Below the pieces are notes generated by a model. The model worked only from the letters and a program-made list of their open reading frames with translations, did not search any database and had not been told where the DNA came from. Below, piece after piece: positions 7,338-16,406 of a DNA stretch of 64,000 nt (positions within the stretch are counted from its first letter, which is position 1; every line of letters starts with the position of its first letter). Source of the DNA: Gordonia liuliyuniae (lineage in GTDB: Bacteria > Actinomycetota > Actinomycetes > Mycobacteriales > Mycobacteriaceae). The stretch is taken from NCBI RefSeq assembly GCF_021739025.1, contig NZ_JAKKOT010000003.1, forward strand, positions 744,001 through 808,000. Direction: 5' to 3'. Made by a program: the position numbers and the translations under genes.

Positions 7338-9293
7338 ATGGATGATCTGACCGATCTTGAGTCGCTGCCAGTCGAGCAGCTGATCGAGATGATCCGAGAG
7401 AAGACTGGGGCTGGCGTCAACTTGTCATTCCCCGGCAAGGTCCTCGCACGTCAGATCGGCCGCCGTGTTCGGCCTCGCAATCAGCGGACCGTCAAGTCGT
7501 TGAGCGCCGGGGACGAGCACGGCCGTTCGCGGAACCTGGTAATCGAGGGGGACAACCTGCAAGCGATGGCGTCGCTCTATCGCGAGCGCGGGCAGATCGA
7601 CATGATCCTGACCGATCCGCCGTACAACACAGGCAGCGACTTCCGCTACAACGACAAGTGGGATAAGGACCCCAACGATCCCGACATGGGCGAGTTCGTC
7701 GGCAGTGACGACCCAGCGCGTCATACCAAGTGGATGAAGTTCATGTACCCGCGCCTCCAGATCATGCGCGCGATGCTCAAACCCTCTGGCGTGCTAGCAA
7801 TCTGCATCGACAGCCGCGAATTGTTTCATTTGGGCAACATGCTCGACGAGATCTTTGGCGAGGAGAACCGACTCGCAATCATCAACTGGGAGAAGGCTGC
7901 GGCACCGAAGAACGACAAGAATCACGTCGCGAGCACGACGGAGTACGTCCTCGTCTATGCAAAGAACGAGAAGCGCGCGTCGACCGGCAGTCTGCCCCGC
8001 AACGAGGACAGCTACGACCGTTACAAGAATCCTGATGACGACCACCGCGGTCTCTGGAGGGAACATGACTTGACGGCCCGTACCTCAAGCCCAAAGGACC
8101 AGTACGGTATTCAGTCACCTTTCGATGGCACGATCCATTACCCGGCGGGTTACAGGTCGTGGGCCCACCCGAAGCGGAATATCAAGCAATGGCTTGAGGA
8201 GTGGGGGGTCGCTTACACGACGGTCAATATCGGCGACGGTCGCCCGACGGCCCTGATGGTCAAGGGCGGCCGAGCACTCCCTCCCGCGTCGGGCGAGGAA
8301 CGACCCCGAACCCGACCTGGGACTGTCCCCAAGTCGGCGACACAGGCGGCCACCGCCGTCCTCAAACGAGGTCAGTGGCCGTTCGTGTGGTGGGGGCTGA
8401 AGGGCACAGGTGGCCCTCGTCCGAAGAAGTACAAGGAGGCTGTACGCAAAGGGTTCGTTCCGATTACCTACTGGGCCTCTGATGAGTACGACGAACCGTT
8501 TGAGATGGGCTCGACCTCCTGGGATTGGGAACAGTCGGGTCTGAGCCAGGCAGGAGTCAAGGAGCTGACGCTGGTCGTCGGTGCCGGGCATAAGTTCGAG
8601 ACCGTAAAGCCGCTGAAGCTGGTAACGAAACTTCTTCAGATATGGTGCCCACCCAACGGAACCGTGCTCGATCCGTTCGCTGGATCAGGGACGACCGGAC
8701 ACGCGGTGCTCGAACTCAACCACGCACAGGAAACCGACCGACGATTCATCCTTGTCGAGCAGGGCAGGCCGGACAACGGCGACTCGTACGCCAGGACGCT
8801 GACCGTCGACCGACTCACCCGAGTGATCACCGGAGACTGGCAGAAGGAGCGTCGCCCCGCGCTGGGCGGCGGCTTCACTTTCAAGGCACTCGAAAAGAAG
8901 GTTGACGCGAAGACTCTCCTACTCATGGAGCGGGATGAGATGGTCGATACGGTCATCGCCTCGCACTCCAGCACTGGAACTCGCCGTCGCACAGAGCTGA
9001 TCCTGATCGGCGATGACGGCGAGCCGTACACGTACCTCGTCGCGAAGAACGCCAACAACGAGGGCATCTACCTCGTGTGGGCGGGGGCCGGGTCGAGTAC
9101 CGACCTGACCGAGGAGGCCTACGAAGCGATCACCGAGGAGGCTGACGCCGCAGGCCTCGGCGACGTCTATCACGTCTACAGCAGGCGCAACCTCATCGTC
9201 ACCGACGACGTGATCTGGTATCAGATTCCCGACCGAATCCTGTCCGACTTTGGCCTGGACGTCCGGTCCGAGCCTTTCACTGAGGCGGTCTGA
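7338..9293 (+). CDS. mod: Type III restriction-modification methyltransferase (Mod)
   Basis: DNA N6-adenine or N4-cytosine methyltransferase of the beta class. The catalytic motif DPPY is at residues 93-96 (ILTDPPYNTGSDF) and the S-adenosylmethionine motif FAGSG comes later, near residues 447-451 (LDPFAGSGTTGHAV), the beta-class order. At 651 residues it has the length of type III Mod proteins. The region between the motifs should hold the target-recognition domain. The helicase-nuclease Res gene starts one base after its stop codon, so the pair forms one operon and a complete type III system. Mod methylates one strand of an asymmetric site and also guides Res. Confidence 0.93.
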   Translation: MDDLTDLESLPVEQLIEMIREKTGAGVNLSFPGKVLARQIGRRVRPRNQRTVKSLSAGDEHGRSRNLVIEGDNLQAMASLYRERGQIDMILTDPPYNTGSDFRYNDKWDKDPNDPDMGEFVGSDDPARHTKWMKFMYPRLQIMRAMLKPSGVLAICIDSRELFHLGNMLDEIFGEENRLAIINWEKAAAPKNDKNHVASTTEYVLVYAKNEKRASTGSLPRNEDSYDRYKNPDDDHRGLWREHDLTARTSSPKDQYGIQSPFDGTIHYPAGYRSWAHPKRNIKQWLEEWGVAYTTVNIGDGRPTALMVKGGRALPPASGEERPRTRPGTVPKSATQAATAVLKRGQWPFVWWGLKGTGGPRPKKYKEAVRKGFVPITYWASDEYDEPFEMGSTSWDWEQSGLSQAGVKELTLVVGAGHKFETVKPLKLVTKLLQIWCPPNGTVLDPFAGSGTTGHAVLELNHAQETDRRFILVEQGRPDNGDSYARTLTVDRLTRVITGDWQKERRPALGGGFTFKALEKKVDAKTLLLMERDEMVDTVIASHSSTGTRRRTELILIGDDGEPYTYLVAKNANNEGIYLVWAGAGSSTDLTEEAYEAITEEADAAGLGDVYHVYSRRNLIVTDDVIWYQIPDRILSDFGLDVRSEPFTEAV

Positions 9294-9294
9294 A

Positions 9295-11628
9295 ATGGCG
9301 ATCGAGCTGTTCCAGTTTCAGCAGAAGGCGGCGTCGCAGATCGCCGACCGGTATATCGAATACAGCACCGAGCCGATCTCGTTCGGACGGGGTGCCAACC
9401 GTCACGATGTGCCGTTCTACCAAGCGCTGTCGTCGATCACTGGCTCGGGAAAGACAGCGATTCTAGCTCAGGCTGTGAGCGAGATCGTCGAACTGTCTGA
9501 GCTTTCGCCGGTGATCCTGTGGCTCTCCAAGGGCAAGGTCGTCGTGCAGCAGAGCTACGCGAACCTCGACGAGGGGGGCAAGTACGCCCACCTCCTGCCG
9601 GGCGTCCCGGTTCGGCTCCTCAGCGAGTATGACCCCGCGGACGTAGCCGAATCCGACGGGGCGCTCCTGTACTTCGCCACGGTCGGCACGTTCAACCAGA
9701 AGGACCGCGAGAAGAGCAGCCTCAAGATCTTCGCTGCCGACACCGACAACATCGAGTCGACCAGATGGGAGGCGCTCAAGCTCCGGCAAACGGCCGATGG
9801 CCAGCGCCGCCCCTTGGTCGTCGTCTACGACGAGGCCCAGAACCTCAGCGACCAGCAGACGTTGCTCCTGCTGGAGCAGCAACCTGCGGTATTCCTCCTG
9901 GCGAGCGCCACGCTGCGCTTCCCGGCGCAGTTCGACACGCAAGTTATCCAGCCCCTTCGAACTCAGGGCGACTACAGCGACGACGACCTCATCACCTCGG
10001 TGAAGTCGGCCATAGTCGTCTCGTCCGGGTTGGTCAAGGGGATGATCTCCTTGGACGGGCTGAACGCCCCGATGGAAGAGACCGTGTCCGAGATGCTCGT
10101 CGACATGCGTGAGGCCGAGGCGATGTCGATGGCCGAAGGGCTTCCGTTCCTGCCGAAGGCGATCTACGTCTGCAACACCAACATCCTCGCTGACGACGCG
10201 AGCCAGTCCGATGATCCCAAGCAGCCGTTCGAGCAGCGACAGGCGCCGCCGATCGTGATCTGGCGGTACCTCACCGAGCAGTGCGGCGTCCCCGCCGAGG
10301 AAGTGGCCGTCTACGCGAATCTGAAGACGCACAGAGACTTTCCCCTTCCGGCGGAATTCACGCTCTTTGGTGGCGGAGACAGCGACTACGACGAGTTCAT
10401 CGCCGGCGACTACCGCCACATCATCTTCAACCAGACCCTCCAGGAGGGGTGGGACGATCCGAGCGTCTACTTCGCCTACGTTGACAAGACGATGGACTCC
10501 TCGGTCCAGATCACCCAGATCGTCGGTCGCGTCCTCCGCCAGCCGGGGGCCACGCACTACCAGTCCGACCGCCTCAATACCGCGCACTTCTACGTCCGCG
10601 TCGATCGCAATGACTCGTTCGCCCAAGTGGTCGAGGACGTGCGGAAGGGACTGGGCGGAGACGCCCCGGAGGTTCGAATCCTCACGTCGCCTCCTGGGAC
10701 AGAGGACCCCGTCAGCCTGTCCCCAAAGTCGAGCCGCTCGGTCCCACGGTCCGCGACGGACAGCTCGCGCACGGTCGATCCGGTGAACAAGGTGCTGGCC
10801 AAGATCCACGATTACTCGGCCGACGAGACGAACACCCGGGGCGTCGGACGCCGGCGGACCGTCCAGCAGGCGATCGGCAAGAACGAGTCCGTCGACTCAG
10901 AGTGGAAGGAGTTCGAGCAGTCCAACCGGGTCAATGCCCGTTGGGTCTTCAAGCGCGAGGTGGCGCGCAGATACCGACCGGCGCTCATGGTGATCGACAC
11001 CGACGAGCCGAAGTTCGACGCGAAAGTGGGAGTCGGAAGCCCGGCGTACGAGACGCTCACCGACAGGGCGGGCGACGCCGTCGACGAGTACCTGCTCTAC
11101 GCCGACATCAAACTGCTCAAGCCGAAGCCGTACCAGATTGGCAGCACGCTGGTCCGAAAGTCGTTGATGGAGACATTCAGCAACGCGATCCACGAGGGCT
11201 ACGACGGCCTCAATCCCTTCGAGCTCAGTTTCGCCCGCGCACTTGATGGCACCGGCCTCCCGTGGACGCGGAACCGCTCGCAGACCGGATACAAGATCCC
11301 TCTCATCTCCCTGGGGCAGACAGTCTGGTTCTTCCCTGACTTCCTCGTATGGGTCGGCGACAAAGTGCTTTGCGTCGATACCAAAGGCAGCCACATTGTC
11401 GAAGGAGACGGACGGCGCAAACTGCTGTCGATCCGTCCGCACAAGGACGTCCCCGTCACCGTCGAGGTGAAGTTCGTGACCGAGGGCACTTGGAAGGCCG
11501 ACGGCACCCCCGATGGCAAGGAAGGCTACTCGACGTGGGAACTCGGTCCGGGGCAGTCTCTGCGCTCGCTCCCGTTCGCCGATCTCGAAGAACTCGCCAG
11601 ATCGTTCGTTGCTGACGGAGAGGACTAG
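9295..11628 (+). CDS. res: Type III restriction enzyme, helicase-nuclease subunit (Res)
   Basis: SF2 helicase with Walker A GSGKT at residues 50-54, DEAQ box (VVYDEAQNLSDQ) near 178, the ASATL motif, and QIVGRVLRQPG as motif VI near 407. The C-terminus carries a PD-(D/E)xK nuclease signature: PDFLVWVGDKVLCVDTKGS near 681-700. Length 777 residues is normal. The ATG at 9295 follows the mod stop by one base; the longer in-frame start at 9250 lies inside mod and is less likely. Res needs Mod, ATP hydrolysis and two head-to-head unmethylated sites for cleavage. All key motifs look intact, so the system appears functional. Confidence 0.93.
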   Translation: MAIELFQFQQKAASQIADRYIEYSTEPISFGRGANRHDVPFYQALSSITGSGKTAILAQAVSEIVELSELSPVILWLSKGKVVVQQSYANLDEGGKYAHLLPGVPVRLLSEYDPADVAESDGALLYFATVGTFNQKDREKSSLKIFAADTDNIESTRWEALKLRQTADGQRRPLVVVYDEAQNLSDQQTLLLLEQQPAVFLLASATLRFPAQFDTQVIQPLRTQGDYSDDDLITSVKSAIVVSSGLVKGMISLDGLNAPMEETVSEMLVDMREAEAMSMAEGLPFLPKAIYVCNTNILADDASQSDDPKQPFEQRQAPPIVIWRYLTEQCGVPAEEVAVYANLKTHRDFPLPAEFTLFGGGDSDYDEFIAGDYRHIIFNQTLQEGWDDPSVYFAYVDKTMDSSVQITQIVGRVLRQPGATHYQSDRLNTAHFYVRVDRNDSFAQVVEDVRKGLGGDAPEVRILTSPPGTEDPVSLSPKSSRSVPRSATDSSRTVDPVNKVLAKIHDYSADETNTRGVGRRRTVQQAIGKNESVDSEWKEFEQSNRVNARWVFKREVARRYRPALMVIDTDEPKFDAKVGVGSPAYETLTDRAGDAVDEYLLYADIKLLKPKPYQIGSTLVRKSLMETFSNAIHEGYDGLNPFELSFARALDGTGLPWTRNRSQTGYKIPLISLGQTVWFFPDFLVWVGDKVLCVDTKGSHIVEGDGRRKLLSIRPHKDVPVTVEVKFVTEGTWKADGTPDGKEGYSTWELGPGQSLRSLPFADLEELARSFVADGED

Positions 11629-11633
11629 CGGCA

Positions 11634-12179
11634 GTGTCTCTTTACCCGCCCCAGCTAGGAGATGTCGCGACCTGGTTCAACGCGATGGCGATGGCGTCGG
11701 CTGCGGTATTCGCTTGGCTCGCTTGGCGTGCTCAAGTCGAAGACCGCGAGTCAAGAGAGTACGAATCGCGACGAGAGGCGGCTGTTCGACATGCCGCTGC
11801 AGCCATCGAAGACCTCACTACAGGCTCGGTCGCTTCTGCGCGCCGATGCGTGGCGGACAAGGCCACCTCCGGTGGAGTCCCCGATACAGTCGGGTCTGGC
11901 GACGAAGAGTTACGCCACCAGGTGTTCGTGCTTTTGTGGGCGCTGCACCGCCTTGAACCCCTCGCCGACGACCTGGGCTTAGCCAAGTCGGGCCAGCGCC
12001 AGGTTTTGGGTACCCACATCGGCCTCATCACGGCAAGCCTCCGGAAGTTTGCAGGACTACTCCCGGAAGGTAGTCGCGCACCCTTCGCAACGTCTGCGGA
12101 GGCCGCGAAGACGGCCCTGGCGGATCTGTCGAATGTCCTTGACGTCGAGAACGATTCGTGGAAGACCGGCCTCGAATGA
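11634..12179 (+). CDS. Hypothetical membrane-anchored protein in the restriction operon
   Basis: The GTG at 11634 starts five bases after the res stop. Residues 12-31 (ATWFNAMAMASAAVFAWLAW) form one hydrophobic segment, followed by a charged, helix-rich cytoplasmic part rich in Glu and Arg that may be coiled-coil. No family is recognised. Its stop overlaps the next start as ATGA, so it is coupled to the nucleotidyltransferase-like gene. The tight linkage to mod and res suggests an accessory in the same defence island, but no catalytic motif is visible. It could also be an independent two-gene module that happens to follow res. Confidence 0.7.
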   Translation: MSLYPPQLGDVATWFNAMAMASAAVFAWLAWRAQVEDRESREYESRREAAVRHAAAAIEDLTTGSVASARRCVADKATSGGVPDTVGSGDEELRHQVFVLLWALHRLEPLADDLGLAKSGQRQVLGTHIGLITASLRKFAGLLPEGSRAPFATSAEAAKTALADLSNVLDVENDSWKTGLE

Positions 12180-12712
12180 CGAACGGTCCAGACCTTGAAC
12201 GGTCGATGTCTCCGATCACCGGCGACCATCTCGGCCGACTAGCGCGTCTCGCGGAGGCGGACCGACACAACATGTTTGAGGACCACCCGAGACTTGGCGT
12301 CTTCCGCAGCCGAGTGCTGCTCACCGCACTGTGTCAGGGTGCCGCCCTGCATTTCGTTGACGGGGAGAACGGGGTCAAGGACCTAGACGTCTACACCTTC
12401 TACGCGCAGCATCCGACCGTCAACTTTCCCCACCGACGACGCAAGATGGTGGACTTCGGCAAGTCAGACCTTGGGCGGCACCCCGACGACGATCCACGAT
12501 TCCGCGGCAGGCATGTCGACCTGATGGGGCGCGTGATCGACGTGCCGCCGAGCGCCGACCCCATCGAGGCGGTCCGCGACTACCTCAGACGTGGCCCGAC
12601 CACGACGTCCAGGAAGTTGGCCGAGAAGGCCGTCGTCGTGCTCGACCCGAGCCCGCTGCGCGGCCAGGTCGTCTGGCCGACACCCCGGCCAGACGTTGCT
12701 GACTTGAACTGA
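12176..12712 (+). CDS. Nucleotidyltransferase-like hypothetical protein
   Basis: ATG 12176 overlaps the upstream stop (ATGA). The protein has 178 residues. It contains GVKDLDVYTFYA, where the two Asp of DLD resemble the paired acidic residues of a polymerase-beta-type nucleotidyltransferase, and later GRHVDLMGRVID, which could supply the third Asp. A Gly-Ser loop typical of classical MNT domains is not obvious, so the assignment is tentative. The late segment TTTSRKLAEKAVVVLDP is conserved-looking. It is the fourth gene of the mod-res operon. Together with the membrane protein it may act as a toxin-like or signalling accessory; this is inference. Confidence 0.6.
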   Translation: MTNGPDLERSMSPITGDHLGRLARLAEADRHNMFEDHPRLGVFRSRVLLTALCQGAALHFVDGENGVKDLDVYTFYAQHPTVNFPHRRRKMVDFGKSDLGRHPDDDPRFRGRHVDLMGRVIDVPPSADPIEAVRDYLRRGPTTTSRKLAEKAVVVLDPSPLRGQVVWPTPRPDVADLN

Positions 12713-12715
12713 GGA

Positions 12716-13327
12716 CTACGGAGTCGCCGCGTCGACCGCCAGCACCAGCATGCGCAACCATGCGAGGTCGGCGCCGATCTTTACCTTGTCGGCGGGTTCC
12801 CGCTTAATGCTCTGAGGGCGCGACTGACGCTGCAGGTCCCCTTCGTGGACGATTTGGTTTCGTCGGTGGACTATCCGGTTCAGCCTCTCCTTCACATCGG
12901 ACGGCTTGTGCGCCGGCACCATGTGCGGAGAGATCTTTGCGAACGCCTTCCTGATTCCCAGGAACGCCATCGCTTGCTCGACCCCACGACTGCTCTGAAA
13001 CGTCATGGTCAGAATCACTCGCTCCAGCGCACCCCTCGCACGAACCTTCGGCCTAATCTTGTCCCGATTCGCGACCACAGCCTCGCTGAGCGAGATCAAT
13101 TCCTCGAACGGGACATCAAGGCTCTTGAGCGCCGATGCCATGTTCTTCAGCGGCACGTCGGCGATCGCCCAGTGCAGATAGGTGTCGAGCGCCGCCACAC
13201 CCTGCGCGAGTGCGAATCGACGCATGTCGTCCGCTACGAGCGGATCTGGCACCGCGTCGGCGGCGAGTAGAAGGCTGCCGGCTCGATCTAGTACGTCAAC
13301 GGCCGACTGGAGCGGGGTGAGGGTCAC
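12716..13327 (-). CDS. HEPN-domain protein (RiboL-PSP-like)
   Basis: The C-terminal half contains RLNRIVHRRNQIVHEGD, an R-x4-H signature of HEPN ribonuclease domains as found in RiboL-PSP and abortive-infection proteins. The rest is helical with no other motif. HEPN enzymes cleave RNA during anti-phage or toxin responses. The start is uncertain: the GTG at 13327 begins MTLTPLQSAVDVLD, the usual beginning for this family, whereas an upstream in-frame start at 13411 would add a Gly/Arg-rich tail. The gene ends three bases from the nucleotidyltransferase-like gene, convergently. Confidence 0.72.
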   Translation of the reverse strand: MTLTPLQSAVDVLDRAGSLLLAADAVPDPLVADDMRRFALAQGVAALDTYLHWAIADVPLKNMASALKSLDVPFEELISLSEAVVANRDKIRPKVRARGALERVILTMTFQSSRGVEQAMAFLGIRKAFAKISPHMVPAHKPSDVKERLNRIVHRRNQIVHEGDLQRQSRPQSIKREPADKVKIGADLAWLRMLVLAVDAATP

Positions 13328-13552
13328 GAATCGACACCATAGACGACCCCCGCCGCCACGCCGCCAAAGCGCTGACATGCCCGGACAAACGTCCGTCTGT
13401 ATGGGGTACACCCGGGTGGAGCGACTGTCGCCGCCGCATATCGAGTCTCAATGACGTCAGGTTAGGGATCGTTGGAACGGATCGCACTGAAGTCTGAGAC
13501 TCCGGTCGACGAATTTCCAACGAGTCGGGGCTTCAAGGCATCGAAGCGCCTG
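13328..13552. other. Intergenic region between the HEPN gene and a membrane protein gene
   Basis: Likely holds the promoter of the HEPN gene; GTACACCCGGGTGGAGC near 13405 has some dyad symmetry. Nothing else is recognisable. Confidence 0.3.
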
Positions 13553-14812
13553 TCACGTTACGAGCGAGGTGGTGAGTAGGGGCGATACGATAACTGCCGC
13601 GTACATGATGCCCAGGACGACAGTGAAGATCGCAACGGTACACCACGGATGCGTCGCAACAAATCTCGCGACAGGTGAGTGATTCCCTTCCTCGGTGGCG
13701 GCTTGCGCCACTGCCTGGAACATCTTCCCGACGAATACGCTCGCCCCAAGTGTTCCTCCCACCAGCGTGAGATACCCGGCGCGCTGGACTGCGTCGTCGA
13801 TGGTGCTTGGCATCGTCAGTGCAGTCACGAGCAACCCGACGGATGTTCCGCGACCCGCGTAGTCGATGAGCAAGAACAGTTGGCGAAGTACATGGTTACA
13901 GAACTCGCGATCCTGTAGTGCCCTGCGGAGGATGCGAGCATTCATCTCGAAAACCACTCGGGGGCCAACCACCATTCGGATTTGTTCAACATCTGATGAC
14001 TCGAGCAGGCCGACGGAGATTCGTTCCAACTCTCTGTCCGCCCGATCCTCCGCCCGCCGACCTATGCCGGTGGCCACTGTCTGATCCAGGCCAGGTTCGG
14101 GGAACGCCGCGAAGGCGTTATACAAGAGTTTCCGGTCCTCTGCATCATCGATGCTATCGGCTTGCTGGTGGACTCCGAATGCCCAGGTAGCAGTGTCGTC
14201 CTTGAGGCCAGCAATAGGATTAATGCTGAACATTGATGCTGCCGTCTGGCGGAATCTTCCCTTCAGAGACTCCTTCTTGGAGATTCGGCGCCCGACTACA
14301 CGGATGATGGCCCGATCAGTCTCCGCGATTCTGAGTGAATTGAACGCGTCGGCTCCTGAGCACTTCCAAGCGAAGAACGCCACCATGCAGACCCCGAGCA
14401 CCGCCCACCCGAGGATGGTTGTGATTAGCCACTGCCATACATAGCTCAAAAGAGCCCCCTGTAAATTCGTCATGTTGGCCTGCGGAACCAAAGTAGCGTT
14501 GGCCACCGACAGTCCTTGGGGACGCGTGGCATACAGGAGCAGCGGCCCACCATGAGTCTTTGAGGTCAGACTCCGCTGATAGAGAAGCGCCGCTCCGCCG
14601 CATGACAGGTGGTCCTCAGCCCCGGTCGTACAACCACGGGTTCGTCGCGGGCATCGCTTCGGGGGCATCCGCACACTGTCTGCCCAAATGTCGTGCCATA
14701 GCGCCAGGTCGCCGTTCATCAAACGGTCAATTGCCGACCGAATCGAACGGCCCTGCTCACGTCCTGTAGCCGACTTCCAAACTATCGAGAAAGTGTTCGT
14801 AAACGCGTTCAT
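13553..14812 (-). CDS. Multi-pass membrane protein of unknown function
   Basis: Up to 419 residues with about four membrane segments: near 119-147 (WQWLITTILGWAVLGVCMV), near 330-350 (a SVGLLVTAL segment), near 357-375 (TLVGGTLGASVFVG) and at the C-terminus (IFTVVLGIMYAAVIVSPL). A cytoplasmic loop of about 180 residues separates the first from the rest. The first 110 residues, with CPRRTRGCTTG, look atypical, and an in-frame ATG at 14476 would give about 308 residues starting just before the first membrane segment. No family is recognised. Its place beside a HEPN gene in a defence-rich block suggests a membrane effector or transporter, without direct support. Confidence 0.6.
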   Translation of the reverse strand: MNAFTNTFSIVWKSATGREQGRSIRSAIDRLMNGDLALWHDIWADSVRMPPKRCPRRTRGCTTGAEDHLSCGGAALLYQRSLTSKTHGGPLLLYATRPQGLSVANATLVPQANMTNLQGALLSYVWQWLITTILGWAVLGVCMVAFFAWKCSGADAFNSLRIAETDRAIIRVVGRRISKKESLKGRFRQTAASMFSINPIAGLKDDTATWAFGVHQQADSIDDAEDRKLLYNAFAAFPEPGLDQTVATGIGRRAEDRADRELERISVGLLESSDVEQIRMVVGPRVVFEMNARILRRALQDREFCNHVLRQLFLLIDYAGRGTSVGLLVTALTMPSTIDDAVQRAGYLTLVGGTLGASVFVGKMFQAVAQAATEEGNHSPVARFVATHPWCTVAIFTVVLGIMYAAVIVSPLLTTSLVT

Positions 14813-14878
14813 CTAACGTGTATCAGGGAGCGGTCTTCGACGCTGTCGGTGAACAGGTTTCTCGAACAGGAGACAGAC

Positions 14879-15448
14879 GTGGCACTCGTTGGACTAGTCC
14901 GTGTCAGTACAAAGGACCAGGACGTGCAGCGCCAGCACGACGCACTCGGCAACATCTGTATCCGGGTCTTTGAGGAGAGGGTGTCTGGCAAGCTCAACGT
15001 TGACAACCGCCCCGGGCTCAAGGCTGCTCTGGATTACCTGCGCCCCGGCGACATGCTGACGGTGCTCGAAGTTGACCGCCTCGGCCGCAACTTGCCTGAA
15101 GGACTCACCGTCTTGTCGGACCTGTTCGCCCGCGGCGTTGGAGTGAAGGTTCTCGAAGGCATCGCCGTTGGCGAGCACACCGAGCGATCGTTCGTCCTAG
15201 ACATGGCCCTGGCGATCGCCGAGGACCGCCGCCGCGATATCGCACGCAAGACCCGCAGCGGCCTGCACGCTGCCCGCGAGCGAGGCAAGGTCGGCGGTCG
15301 GCCAACAGTCCTCGATGACGATAAGCGTGCGATCATCCTCGCACGCCGCGAGCGCGGCGAGTCGGTCCGCGAGATCGCCCGCGGCGTCGCTGTGTCTGTC
15401 GGCACGGTGCACAAGGCCCTCTCCGAGGACAGCACGGCTGGAGACTAG
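14879..15448 (+). CDS. Small serine recombinase (resolvase/invertase family)
   Basis: Complete resolvase of about 189 residues. The catalytic Ser lies in LVGLVRVSTKDQD; the conserved VLEVDRLGRNL and the helix-E region (AIAEDRRRDIARKTRSG) follow. The C-terminus has the DNA-binding HTH (VREIARGVAVSVGTVHKAL). These enzymes resolve multimers or transposition cointegrates, or invert DNA. The GTG at 14879 is chosen because GGAGA lies seven bases upstream; an earlier GTG at 14849 adds ten residues. It differs from the large integrase at the window start and may belong to a separate nested element or serve plasmid-like resolution. Confidence 0.9.
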   Translation: MALVGLVRVSTKDQDVQRQHDALGNICIRVFEERVSGKLNVDNRPGLKAALDYLRPGDMLTVLEVDRLGRNLPEGLTVLSDLFARGVGVKVLEGIAVGEHTERSFVLDMALAIAEDRRRDIARKTRSGLHAARERGKVGGRPTVLDDDKRAIILARRERGESVREIARGVAVSVGTVHKALSEDSTAGD

Positions 15449-15453
15449 ACCGC

Positions 15454-15593
15454 GTGAACATCAACGTCCCCATCGGGGGGGCAGCATTCCGGTCGACCGC
15501 CAGCTCTTCGCCGAGCTGCTGGAGAATTCGGTCGCCGATGACTATGCGTACCGTCAGCGCGCACTGGACGAGGGGGGAGAGATCCCTCAGTAA
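15454..15593 (+). pseudogene. Small hypothetical gene broken at a run of seven G
   Basis: GTG 15454 opens MNINVPIGG and then runs into the G run at 15475-15481. With six instead of seven G the frame continues as SIPVDRQLFAELLENSVADD to a TAA at 15593, a 45-residue acidic protein. The change looks like a homopolymer length error or a phase-variable tract. It lies just after the resolvase and could be co-transcribed. Function unknown. Confidence 0.45.
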
Positions 15594-15602
15594 GCGTGTG
15601 AG

Positions 15603-15800
15603 GTGGCGAGCAAGGGCGAGACTCTGTACGAGGTCCGGGAACGACGGGAGAGGAGGAATCGGCCAACCTCATGGCGAGCTCAGCACGCTGCGATCAACGG
15701 GTCTGCGAGCCGCGATTGCGACGTACCCTTCGGCCCCGAGGAGACGATAGGACGCGGCCCTTGTGGGAAGTCACTCCGCGAGCGGACGGCCTGGCGATAG
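15603..15800 (+). CDS. Small basic hypothetical protein
   Basis: A 65-residue frame starting with MASKGETLYEVRERRERR, nine bases after the preceding small gene. It is very rich in Arg and overlaps the 3' end of the convergent gene by 30 bases. No family recognised and coding status is uncertain. Confidence 0.3.
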   Translation: MASKGETLYEVRERRERRNRPTSWRAQHAAINGSASRDCDVPFGPEETIGRGPCGKSLRERTAWR

Positions 15801-16178
15801 TGGAATATCGACGCCCTCGAACATTTCTCCTCCGTTATGCCGCTGTGCCCGAAGCTGGACCTCGGCAGCAATGGCCCTCTCCACGAAGTGAGACCAACTG
15901 CGATCGCCTTCAGCTGAGCTCGTGGTCTTGTAAGCCAGACGGGCCTGTACGTAGATATCGGGGGAGATGTACACCGTTACGGCCTTCTTGGTCGGACTCT
16001 TTATGGCAGGTGGGGGCGGCGGTGTGACAGGTGTTGTCGGGAGCGTCGATGGTGCTGAGATCCGGCTCTTCGCTGGCAATGCCGGAGGCCTTCCAGCGAC
16101 TGCGCGCTTGTGGGTTGTCCCCTCCCTATCGGTGGAAATCCAGTGCAGCCCTGGGACTCTGCGTCGAGGTTCAGTCAT
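15771..16178 (-). CDS. Ribbon-helix-helix-like DNA-binding protein (plasmid partition type)
   Basis: The first 60 residues are basic and Pro-rich (TPPPPPAIKSPTKKA). They are followed by a likely ribbon-helix-helix core, AVTVYISPDIYVQARLAYK, then a helix (WSHFVERAIAAEVQLRAQR). This arrangement, a disordered tail plus a C-terminal RHH, is typical of small ParB/centromere-binding proteins of actinobacterial plasmids. No ParA ATPase is seen in the window, so an orphan partition or regulatory protein is equally possible. Upstream, an imperfect inverted repeat around CGTACC/GGTTCCGTACG (16286-16311) could be its binding site. Confidence 0.6.
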   Translation of the reverse strand: MTEPRRRVPGLHWISTDREGTTHKRAVAGRPPALPAKSRISAPSTLPTTPVTPPPPPAIKSPTKKAVTVYISPDIYVQARLAYKTTSSAEGDRSWSHFVERAIAAEVQLRAQRHNGGEMFEGVDIPLSPGRPLAE

Positions 16179-16406
16179 GATTTAGCCCTCCTGTGATGCG
16201 AAAATTTCGTTTCGGCTTCGGGCCTATGGGGCCACGCGGGTTCGAGCGGTGCGAGCCTTCGATCACGGCATCTCTACAAGGATTTCGTACCATCAGAAAT
16301 GGTTCCGTACGACCCACTTAGTTCGGAGTGCTCTTAACTGTGAGCGCGCATACCGGTCGTCGAACTGTGGAAACCGCCCCGAGTTCGACCCACGGCAAGT
16401 ATTCGA
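16179..16406. other. Intergenic region with an inverted repeat
   Basis: An imperfect dyad, CGTACCAT and ATGGTTCCGTACG separated by five bases (16286-16311), lies upstream of the RHH-protein gene and could be an operator or a centromere-like site. No gene is seen. Confidence 0.4.

Noticed and set aside
9463..10809. Long open frame on the minus strand inside res
   Set aside because: It is fully opposite the well-conserved helicase gene and has no recognisable motif; a typical high-GC shadow frame.
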